Source: Nannochloropsis oceanica (taxonomy: Eukaryota > Sar > Eustigmatophyceae > Eustigmatales > Monodopsidaceae). Taken from it: a stretch of DNA of 64,000 nucleotides. Of the stretch, positions 55,877-64,000 are shown in pieces. The notes below the pieces were generated by a model. It was not told where the DNA came from. It saw only the letters and a list, made by a program, of their open reading frames with translations, and did no database searches. Position numbers and translations under genes: made by a program. The DNA lies in NCBI GenBank assembly GCA_004519485.1, contig CP038133.1:806001-870000 (forward strand). Direction: 5' to 3'. Position 1 is the first letter of the stretch; the number at the start of each line of letters is the position of its first letter.

Positions 55877-56709
55877 ACGGTGTCGTCCTCCTCGTCCTGG
55901 GTGTCTCTCAGGGGGCTGCTACCATTTGTGGCATAACCAACAACACCTGCCGCGGCGCTGTCTATAGCGATGGCAATGGAAGGAGAAGAAGGAGGAGGAG
56001 GAGAGCACAGGTCCATGCGCTCTTGCTGACATCGACGAGCAAGCACCAAAACCAAGCCCCCTCCTCCTCTTCCTCTTCCACCTGTTCTTCCTCTTCCACC
56101 ACCTCCTTCATCTTCTTCTTCACCTTCCCCTCCTTCTTCTTTTCGATCCATTATTCCTCCTCTTCCTAGAGAAACTTGCACAACCACACTCCCTTTCCCT
56201 TCGCCCAGACCCCTTTCCGACGACAGGAGCTTGGCCCCGGCCGCGATACATTGTCGGGCGGCAGCCTGTGGGTTTGAGACTGGTACCGAAAGGTACACGA
56301 CACTTTCGACGCTCCTGGGCAAGGGTAGAAGAGAGACAGGGGATACAGGTAAAGCCGACGTGCCGGCGGTAGGCCCATCTTCCGCTCTGTCCCCATTTGC
56401 AGATCGGGGAGAAGTAGATGAAAAAGATGATGATTGCGATGATGATGGTGAATCAGGGGAGAGAAGACCGAGACGGGAAGAGAGGGCTCTGGTCTCTAGT
56501 AGCTGGAGGGTAGGGTGTCCATATGTGCTTATCATGCCTGTCGTTCCTTTGCCGTCTCCGAACTCGTTGTCCTGAAGGTCCAACGAAAGCGGAAAGGGCG
56601 CAAGGCATGCACGAGAAAAAAAAGCAAAGAGGTCAAGAAGAGCCTGGGCGTCGTCAAGGACGAGAAATGGGGTAGGAGGAGAGTCTGGGGCAGGTGCAGT
56701 GGGGGCCAT
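50390..56709 (-). CDS. Multi-domain protein: DUF1769-like, PH-like and DUF547 domains
   Basis: Twelve exons on the minus strand: 56709-55543, 55364-55237, 54941-54826, 54599-54491, 54321-54220, 54115-53835, 53727-53670, 53546-52983, 52868-52409, 52240-52025, 51908-51736, 51599-50390. They join in frame to 1527 residues. Residues about 375-600 look like DUF1769: FCIQVQGRFK, NPYFGGEITEKMELGLLA, LPHITVPLFHAAECFVIT. About 975-1120 resembles a PH domain, from EWMCLSRVALSFYAR through FGYVEVETLGKVYTLLLP to the terminal-helix Trp in GTWIQEIQAVV. Residues about 1200-1430 are DUF547: RVMFLNLYHLTVLLARL, DYRLNFAMHCGSVSCP, YLPFSFE. Roles are unknown; a PH domain suggests membrane association. Introns 2 and 3 need GC donors, and the acceptor of exon 8 is an AAG chosen to keep frame, so those edges are less certain. 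An extra short intron inside exon 10 (52114 to about 52055) is possible. Confidence 0.8.
54600..54825 (-). other. GC-AG intron packed with CCCT repeats (GGGA on plus strand)
   Basis: Intron 3 of the DUF1769-PH-DUF547 gene. Its donor reads AAG|GCAAGG and its acceptor TTCCAG. Nearly the whole intron is the tetranucleotide repeat, over 150 bases of GGGA on the plus strand. A GT donor that keeps frame was not found. Confidence 0.65.
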
Positions 56710-57316
56710 GATGATAGAGAGCGGCGAGGTGGGGAGGTCGGCGTGACCAAAGTTCTTGTAATTGCGTATGCGGCCTTCTATGGAAAGGGCATAATGTGGT
56801 GGCCTGTATCTGGTTATATCAGGGAGCCAGGGTGTTGAGTTGTGTGTTGTGTAATAGTGTGGTGTAAAGCGGTGCGTCCAACCCGATGCGAAGGGCGCGC
56901 ATTGTTTACGCTCATGGGGCTGAGGGCACGTCATCGCCTCAATCTCAAGGCTCTGGACATCTCCCAAGACAATATGTCACACTTTCCCTGTGAACAGCAC
57001 TCACACCCGCAAACAGAGCGGTTTCCTGCTCGCTCCCTTCTTGTCGACATGCTGAGCAAGCAAGCAGGCACAGAATGTCTACAAGTGTTGACTTGGCAAA
57101 TTGATAGGCAGCCCTTCTCGCATCCGCAGATGATGAAAACAACCGACAGCCACCGCTCTTTTATAACACACATTCCCTTGGTAACCGCCCACCGACAACT
57201 ACAGCACGCGAGGCTACGAGTTATTTGCCTTTCCCTTAGCTGCACTCCCCTTATTCAGTCCTCCTCCACCTTAAAAGCCTTTACTTGGACAGCAAGAAGC
57301 AAGCTTGATAGAGGGG
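56710..57316. promoter_or_regulatory. Divergent promoter region between the DUF547 gene and serine acetyltransferase
   Basis: About 0.6 kb between head-to-head start codons. It is of mixed composition and free of GGGA arrays, in contrast with the flanking introns. No specific motif is claimed. Confidence 0.4.
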
Positions 57317-60297
57317 ATGGCCGAGAGCAAGCAGCAGCGGCGCAAGCGGAGGCCGTCCACTGTGAGGACTTACACCCCGATACACACCCTCCCCCTGCTG
57401 GCAACGGCGGCAGGCTTGGCACTTGTCACGACGACGACGCTCTTCTCCTTCCCGACGTCCACAGGTAGAGGGGAGGGAGGGAGGGAGGATGGGGAGGAGG
57501 GGCTATACCCATGGGTGGGAGTTACCTCCGAACTCAGCGGCGGCACGCACTTTCATGTTTACCCTCCTTTCTTTTGTGCTGTTTAAAGCGGTAGTAGTCG
57601 TCTCCGCTACCGCTTCCCCCCCACAAGGACACAGAACACGCATGGGATGGGTCAGGATTTTTCACTCCGCCTACAACCGCCACATGCCCTCCCTCCCTCC
57701 TTACGCCCCGTGCCCCTCGTTATCGGCGCCTGCAACAACAGCAGCAGCAGCAGGTTATGACGAATTAAGAAGAAACAGGAGAACCAGAGAAGGGATACAA
57801 GCGTCATACATGACTCCAGCAAGGGGGAATCGAGGAATGGAAGGAGGAGGAGGAGGGGAGGGAGGGGGGGGAGTGGAGGGAGGGTTGAAAAATACCTCGC
57901 CGCTGACAGGCAAGAACAGCAGCAGTAGCAGTAGTAGTATTAGTAGCCTTGGGCGTAGGAGCATGATTGGTGATGACATAAGAAAAGGCTTGGGTCTCGA
58001 TGCCCCATCTCCCCCTTCCTCCTCCTCCTCCTCCTCCCTCGAGGCCCGTCTGGGCGGAAGCGGGGCCACAGCCGCCACCCCCGTCAAAACCAGCGGCAGC
58101 AGCACCATTATCAGCAATAGTGACAGCAGCAGCAGCAGCAGTAGCAGCGGTAGCAGCAACAACAACAAACCCCTCCCGCCTTCCATCTCTCAGTCTGCTC
58201 CCTCCCCCACGCCCACGGCAACCGCAGCACAGCAGCAGCGACGACAAAGAGCCAAGGACCAAAAAATCTTCAAAAAAATCGTCGACTCCCAGACGACAGC
58301 TGCGGTCCGACTGATGGGCCGGAGGGAGGGAGGGGAGGACGACTTAATCTGGAACGACATGAGGAGAGATGCGGAGATGGAGTGTCGGAAGGTGGGGGAG
58401 GGAGGGAGGGGGGGGATGAGGAAAAGGAGAATTTCATGTTTTTGGTCCTCCGAAGATCCAAAGCAATGTACAAACCTTGTAACCGGTGTGTGTCCCCCCC
58501 CTCCCTCCCTCCCTCCCTCTTGCAGGAGCCCCTCCTTGTCTCGTCAATGTACGCCTCTATCCTCAACCACCGGAGTCTCGAACAGGCGGTATCCTTCCAC
58601 ATGGCGACTAAGCTGGCCACGCCCTCCCTGATCGGGACGCAGATCGAGGGCTTGTTCCGGCAGTGCTTTGAGGCAAGCCTTTCCTCCCTCCCTCCCTCCC
58701 TCCCTCTTTCCTCATGTTTCGCTCGACCTTCCCACGGTCTGACCTGTCCTGCCCAATCATGCTTCTTTCCCTCCCTCCTCACATTTCGCTTGTTGATCTC
58801 CACTTCCTGACGCCTCCCTCCCTCCCTCCCTCCCTCCCTCCCTCCTTTCCCTGCAGGAGGAGCCTTCTTTCTCCGAGGCGATTCGGCAAGACATGATTGC
58901 CGTGATGGATCGCGACCCCGCCTGTCGGTCTTACTTGGACGCCCTCCTATACTTTAAGGGCTTCCAGGTAGGGAACGAGGGAGGGAGGGAGGGAGGGGGA
59001 GGAGGGATCGGATATGGTCGTTTCAATGTTCACACCTATATTTATATATTTGTTTCCATGACATATATGTACATATTCCCTCTCATGTGTACGCACAGGC
59101 CCTGCAGGCGCATCGGGTGGCGCACTGGCTGTGGAAAACGGGGAGAGACACCCTGGCATTCTTCTTGCAGAGCCAGGTAGGGTGGGCTTGAGGGAGGGAG
59201 GGAGGGAGGGAAGGAGGGAGAAAGGAAGGAGGGAGGGAGGGGGGAGGACTTGCATGTCAATTTTTTGGATTGACGCACACACACACACCACACACACATG
59301 TATTTATCTTTATTTATTTTCTCGTCATCATGTGGACAGATCAACCAGCTCTTTCAAATAGACATCCACCCGGCGGCCCGTATTGGCTCAGGCGTCTTCA
59401 TCGACCACGGTACCTTCCCTCCCTCCCTCCCTCCCTCCCTCCCTCCCTCCCTCCCTCCCTCTTTTGTCTCTTCCCTCTTGAGTCCTCGCTCCTTGTGAGC
59501 AATAAACTCACGTATATGGTCCCTCCCATTTTCCCATTCTCTCTCCCTCCCTCCTTCCCTCCCTTCCTCAGGCACCGGCATAGTCATCGGCGAAACGGCT
59601 GTTGTGGGGCACAACGTGTCCATGCTGCATATGGTCACCTTGGGAGGGAGTGGAAAGAAACACGTTGACCGACACCCGAAAATAGGTCAGAAGGAGAGAG
59701 GGAACGTGGGAGTGAGGGAGGGAGGGGGGAAGGTGGGAAAGCGTCGGTTTGCCATATGTAGTATATTGGTGTCCTGGTCCATCACAGCCGCTCTATACCT
59801 TCCGGGCGATGGTGATGTCCTTCCCCTTCATTCTATTTTCGTCCTCATCCATCACACTCACTCATCTCTGGCAGGCGATGGCGTCCTTCTTGGGGCTGGA
59901 GCGACCATCCTCGGCAATGTGCAAGTGGGCAAAGGCTCTCTTGTGGGTGCATGTTCCCTCGTCCTTGAAGGTAGGTCGGTGGAATGCACACTTCCAATCT
60001 ATCACTTTTCTTTCTCCTTCGTATATATATACATATATATGTGTATATATATATATGTGTGTGTGTGTATATATTTATTGTCATTTGTCTTGCCTCTACT
60101 TAGTTACTTTTCTGTAATCCCTCCCTCCCTCTTTCCCTCCCTCCCTTCCTTCCCCAGACATCGGACCCAACAGCGTGGCGGTGGGAGTGCCGGCTAAGGT
60201 AGTGGGACAGACAACGGATCTGGCTCCCGCACAAAGTATGCGACAGGCTGATGCTATTGCGATGGTCGAGGGTGACTTGCCAGATTTTATTATATAG
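57317..60297 (+). CDS. Serine O-acetyltransferase with long N-terminal extension
   Basis: Makes O-acetylserine from serine and acetyl-CoA, the committed step of cysteine synthesis. Nine exons (57317-57464, 57589-58391, 58526-58672, 58857-58967, 59099-59176, 59340-59409, 59572-59685, 59875-59970, 60158-60297) give 568 residues. An N-terminal hydrophobic segment (LLATAAGLALVTTTTLF) then about 230 Ser/Gly-rich residues precede the enzyme. The catalytic part starts DDLIWNDMRRDAEMECRK and shows MDRDPACRSYLDALLYFKG, QIDIHPAARIGSGVFIDHG, the hexapeptide helix TGIVIGETAVVGHNVSMLH, VTLGGSGKKHVDRHPKI and VAVGVPAKVVG. The usual enzyme is about 270-300 residues. The hydrophobic start suggests an organelle or secretory route, possibly plastid. 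The third intron (58673-58856) uses a GC donor. Confidence 0.9.
58673..58856 (+). other. GC-AG intron of serine acetyltransferase
   Basis: The donor reads GAG|GCAAGC and the acceptor CTGCAG, with a CCCT array before the acceptor. Joining here gives phase 0 and continuous family sequence (RQCFE then EEPSFSEAI). Confidence 0.8.
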
Positions 60298-61115
60298 TAT
60301 TATTTTCATGAGTGGGAGTGAGGAAGTAAAAGAGGGGGGAGGAGGTTTTTGACTACGACTTGGGCGTGGAGGTTATTGAAAGCAGGGGCACAGACACGTG
60401 ACGCGAACAAACGAAAAAGACAGAGGAAAAAACAGATGATTCAGAAAACGACGATGAGATCTTTCTTGGCTTTCGCTGCGCGCCGTGGCCCGGGGGAGTT
60501 ATTATTGTTTTGGGGTGGTAACAGATGGCGGCATCGCCGTGGAACGCCCTGATGAGCTTCACTCGCTTAAAAAAATCGACAACGGACCGGCCCGGGGTTG
60601 CCAATGCTGCGAGGCATGTGACGCCTTGACAGTATGCGGAGAGTTTCCTGATTCTCGCACTCAAGGAGGGCGTCGGTCAACTTCGGCACACTGGATTCGG
60701 GAGTCGCGGTGGATTTCAAAAAATCGGGAGCCGGAGCAACACCCATCATCCCCAACACACGACCTGTCGCTCTGACTGACACTCAACAAAACATTTCACA
60801 CAGGCGGCCGCCTCACGCAACACACCACCGTCCTGAAGTGCGTGTGTGCGTGTGTGTGTGTGTGCAGCAAAAGGAAGGATTGCCCGTCCCGCCCTTGTAC
60901 CTGTGGGTGGTGGGGCAACTGTGCCCGGAGGAGCACCAGCACCAGCACCAGCACCAGCACCAGCGGCAGCACCAGCGGCAGCAGTAGCAGTCGCCGCCGC
61001 GCAACATAAGCACCACCGGGCAAATTCTTCGACAAAGGACAAAGACGAGGAGGGAGCATCCTTGTTGATTGAGTGTACCGACGGAACCACGGCGCCCACA
61101 GACGATAGGGGAGAA
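60298..61115. other. Region between serine acetyltransferase and apyrase
   Basis: About 0.8 kb. It has a GT-rich run ending TGTGCAG at about 60869, which could be a splice acceptor, and CACCAG repeats at about 60930-60975. The frame of apyrase exon 1 is open upstream through an Ala/Pro-rich stretch, so a longer apyrase N-terminus is possible. A weak minus-strand candidate lies at 60354-60749. Confidence 0.4.
60354..60749 (-). CDS. Possible small minus-strand gene, unknown
   Basis: Two minus-strand frames look coding-like. One starts MMGVAPAPDFLKSTATPESS and runs through LTDALLECENQETLRIL. The other reads SVVDFFKRVKLIRAFHGD, then AICYHPKTIITPPGHG, and ends LSITSTPKS with a stop at 60354. They differ by one base and overlap, and I found no convincing intron that joins them. 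Either there is an unseen splice or one frame is chance. No family was recognised. Confidence 0.22.
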
Positions 61116-63869
61116 ATGAAGGGTAAGAGGGGAGAGGACCGACGAAATCGTGTGTAGGTTTGTGTACCCCTGCCTCTTTGCGCTAGCTCCATCCTTTCTG
61201 TCTGTATTGATAGCAATTGCCGCATCGTGCTGGTCCATGTATCCATCAAGCTCAGCCCGCTCTCCCTCCCTCCCCTCCCTCCCTCCCTCCCTCCCTCCCT
61301 CCCTCCCTCCCTCCCTCCCTCCCTCCCTCCATCCATCCATCTGTCCATCCCTTCCTTCCTTCCTGCAGACCATTGGGGTATCGAGGCAGGCCTCAGCACC
61401 AGCGGGAGCAGCAGTAGCAATTATCGGTCCTCATATCAATACGGAGGGAGCGGTAGAAGTCCATCCCCATCCATCACGAACAAGCAGGTCTTGTGCGGCT
61501 TCGTGGCCCTGGGGCTCATTTTTTGTACGTGGAGGGAGGGAGGAAAGGAAGGTGGGAAGGAGGGAGGGAGACAGGATAAGGAACGGGAGAATTTCATCGT
61601 CTCAGTCTATTCGCTGCATTATATGTAGCCCCGACTCAGAGGCGCATCTTCACTCTGTCACTCATCCACTCTCCGCCCTTCCCTCCTCCCACCCCCTCGT
61701 CCTCAGCGCTGCCCTCCCTCTCTTCCAGCTACAGTAGTCGTAGAGAGAGAAGTATCGACCCCCTCCAGCAGCCGTATGACCCGACACGGTCCGTGTGGGA
61801 TTTCAAGATCATTGCGGACCTGGATCAGCAGTCCAGGTAGGGAGGGAGGGACGGACGGAGGAAGGGACGGAGGGAGGGAGGGAGGGACAGTGCGACCAGC
61901 ATTCTTAGAAGGGAAAGAGGGAGGAGCAGTGCGTGTATGACGCAAGACAATCATGCCCTCGTTACCACCCACTCTCTGCACCGTCCCCCGGCGACCATAG
62001 GGATGCGAACGCCAGCAAGCCTCTCTTCAAGTCGCACCTCATCGAGGGCATCCTCCTTCGAGACCTCACTCCCCCCAACAAGTACACAGTGCAGTGGGGC
62101 GCCAGCCACGTCCTTCAATCCGCGCACAACGAGGCTGGACGAGGCATGGAGCTGTCCGAACTCATCAGTTACAAGGGGTAAGCCGACTTTTCCCTTCCCT
62201 CCCTCCCTCCCTCCCTCCCTCCCTTCCTCGCCTCTCGCGCCTACGGGTCCTCCCTCTTCCGTCTTCCGTGGATTCCCCCCACCCCCTCCCTCCCTCCCTC
62301 CCTCCCTCCCTCCCCTCCCAACCCTCTAGAACACTCTACACCGTCGACGATCGGACGGGCATCGTTTTCGAGGTCTTAGACGGCGATAAAAAAACGCCCC
62401 AAGTCGTGCCCAAATGGATCATCATGGAGGGCGACGGCATGTACGTATCCCCTCCCTCCCCCCCTCCCTCCCTCCCTCCTTGCATGGTGGATGGGTCAAT
62501 AGTACGAAAACGATGCATTCATCCCTCCCTCCCTCCCTCCCTCCTCCAGGACGGATAAGGGCATGAAGCTGGAATGGGCGACAGTGAAGGACGACAAGCT
62601 CATTCTCGGATCCTTCGGGAAGGCATATACCAGGCCAGGTGAAGAGGGAGGGGTGAAGGGAGGGAGGGAGGGAGGGAGGGAAGGGCGGGGGAGGATGGAA
62701 GGGAAAGGGTTCGTGCAGGCTCTTCAAATCTCTCCACTCACTTCCCTCCTTTCCTCCCTCCCTCCCTCCCTCCCTCCCTCAGACGGCTCGATCCTCAACA
62801 GCAACAATCTGTGGGTGAATGTGGTGGATGAGACGGGCACCATCGAGAGGTTTGACTGGGGCGACAACTACGAGAAGATAAGGAAGGTGTTGGGAGCCGA
62901 TGACCCGGTGCGTCCGCATGTCCTTCCTCCCTCCCTCCCTTCTTTCCATTCCTCCCTCTCTCCCTCCCTCCCTCCCTCCCTCCCTCCGTTCCTCCCTCCT
63001 TCTCCTCTGCTCCCGCTTCCTAAAACCCTCCCTCCCTCCTCCCTCTCTCCCTCCCAGGGCTACGTGATTCACGAGGCGGCGTGCTGGTCCCCTATAAGGA
63101 GGGAATGGATCTTCCTCCCCCGCCGGGTGTCCTCTCTGCCCTACGACGAGGAGCTGGACGAGAAAATGGGCAGCAACAAGATCGTGATCGCCGACGAGAC
63201 CTTCGAGAAGGTAGGGAGGGAGGGAAGGAGGGAGGGAGGGCGGGTGAGAGGAGAGGAGGGGCTATAGAATCTGAGGGTGGTTGTCGCTGACTTCTTCGAG
63301 AGGGTGAGGCTCGGCCCTTCCTCTTTCCCGTCCTCCCTCCCCTGCCTGCTCGGTACATGACTCCGACAATCCTCCTTCCCTCCCTCCCTCCCTCCCTCCC
63401 TCCCTCCCTCCCTCCCTCCCTCCCTCCCTCCCTCCCTCCCTCCCTCCCTCCCTCCCTCCCTCCATTCCCAGCTGGAGGTCCGGGAGGTGGGCAAGATCAC
63501 ACCCGAGCGTGGATTCTCCTCGTTTAAGTTCCTCCCAGGTAGTCGCGATAGCATTATATTGGCGCTTAAGAGTGTGGAGGAGGCCGCCACGGGGAAGCAG
63601 GTTCGTACGGTTAAGGGAGGGAAGGAGGGAGAGATGCAGGAAGGGATCGAGGGCGGGACGGAGCGCCTATGTCTTGTTTCCCCACACACACACTAAAGCG
63701 CTCGACCCCATGCCCCCTTCTCTCCTTCCTCCCTCTTTCCCTCCCTCCCTCCCTCCCTCCCTCTCAGGGCACGTACATCACGCTGTTTGACCTGAAGGGC
63801 GAGGTGCTGCTGGACGAAACGCCTGTGCCCGGGGCATTTAAATTCGAAGGGCTGGAGTTTGTGTACTAG
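61116..63869 (+). CDS. Calcium-dependent apyrase (CANT1/SCAN family nucleoside diphosphatase)
   Basis: CANT1-type enzymes hydrolyse UDP and GDP, usually in the ER/Golgi lumen, supporting glycosylation. Ten exons (61116-61122, 61369-61524, 61707-61836, 62001-62177, 62330-62440, 62550-62638, 62783-62907, 63058-63210, 63472-63600, 63768-63869) give 392 residues, close to human CANT1 (401). A short cytosolic start and one membrane segment (KQVLCGFVALGLIFSL) give a type II anchor. Family blocks follow in order: WDFKIIADLDQQSR, HNEAGRGMELSELISYKG, LYTVDDRTGIVFEVLDG, KGMKLEWATVKDDKLILG, GYVIHEAACWSPIRREW, IFLPRRVSSLPYDEE, RGFSSFKFLPGSRDSIILAL and FKFEGLEFVY. Splicing the third exon from CCTCAG at 61706 rather than the later CCAG keeps the frame. 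The start is the least certain point; an Ala/Pro-rich upstream extension is open. Confidence 0.9.
61262..61330 (+). repeat. CCCT tetranucleotide array in first apyrase intron
   Basis: A nearly pure CTCC/CCCT array of about 17 units, before the acceptor of apyrase exon 2. Confidence 0.92.
63374..63464 (+). repeat. CCCT tetranucleotide array in eighth apyrase intron
   Basis: A pure CCCT array of over 20 units forms the polypyrimidine tract before apyrase exon 9. The same intron starts with GGGA units just after the donor at 63211. Confidence 0.95.
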
Positions 63870-64000
63870 GGCGGGGGGGGGGAGGGAGGGAGGGCGGGGT
63901 AGAGAAGACGTGTTTAGAGGTGTATGGGTACTGGGATGATAGGACGTGAAGGGGGTAGGAAGGGAAGGATGGAGGGATGGAGGGAGGGAGATGACAATGG
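63870..64000. other. Downstream flank of apyrase
   Basis: G-rich sequence with GGGA units after the apyrase stop. No gene is visible before the window ends. Confidence 0.5.

Overview
The window is nuclear DNA of a eukaryote, most likely a stramenopile alga with a secondary plastid. A eustigmatophyte such as Nannochloropsis/Microchloropsis is my best guess; this is inference from gene style, not a database match. Genes carry spliceosomal introns of about 100-400 bp with GT/GC-AG ends and polypyrimidine tracts built from CCCT repeats. Three plastid-type proteins (ClpS, MnmA, Cpn60) start with a hydrophobic signal peptide, and in ClpS and MnmA a phenylalanine follows it closely (HA|FLLP, TDSFLQ), as in stramenopile plastid import. 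I see no CRISPR array, prokaryotic operon, virus-like element or autonomous transposon.

Layout. 0.3-5.2 kb: CAND1 (+). 6.0-6.7 kb: plastid ClpS (-). 8.8-11.3 kb: plastid MnmA with an N-terminal SufE domain (+). 11.7-12.0 kb: small membrane protein (-). 12.8-15.0 kb: LOG-family nucleotide hydrolase (+). 17.0-20.0 kb: TALE homeodomain plus RING protein (+). 21.7-24.5 kb: REB1/TTF1-like Myb protein (+). 26.1-30.7 kb: large helical protein, possibly SPO22/ZIP4-like (-). 31.2-32.6 kb: FAM98 (+). 32.8-33.3 kb: FAM177 (-). 33.9-37.4 kb: plastid Cpn60 (+). 38.7-41.0 kb: protein kinase (+). 42.9-44.7 kb: AAAP/SLC38 amino acid transporter (-). 45.2-49.9 kb: SF3B3 (+). 50.4-56.7 kb: DUF1769-PH-DUF547 protein (-). 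57.3-60.3 kb: serine O-acetyltransferase (+). 61.1-63.9 kb: CANT1-type apyrase (+).

The genes are mostly housekeeping and form no single pathway. Several pairs are head to head with 0.45-0.74 kb between start codons, so they may share promoters. Several others converge closely (FAM98/FAM177 stop codons lie 164 bp apart). Two genes touch sulfur metabolism (SufE-MnmA and serine acetyltransferase), and three supply plastid protein or RNA quality control (ClpS, Cpn60, MnmA).

The most notable items are the SufE-MnmA fusion, the homeodomain-RING fusion, the DUF1769-PH-DUF547 architecture, introns whose two ends are complementary GGGA and CCCT arrays, three GC-AG introns, and a decayed copy of a catalytic exon inside an intron of the LOG gene. 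The GGGA/CCCT tetranucleotide is open in all six frames, so it produces many false reading frames.
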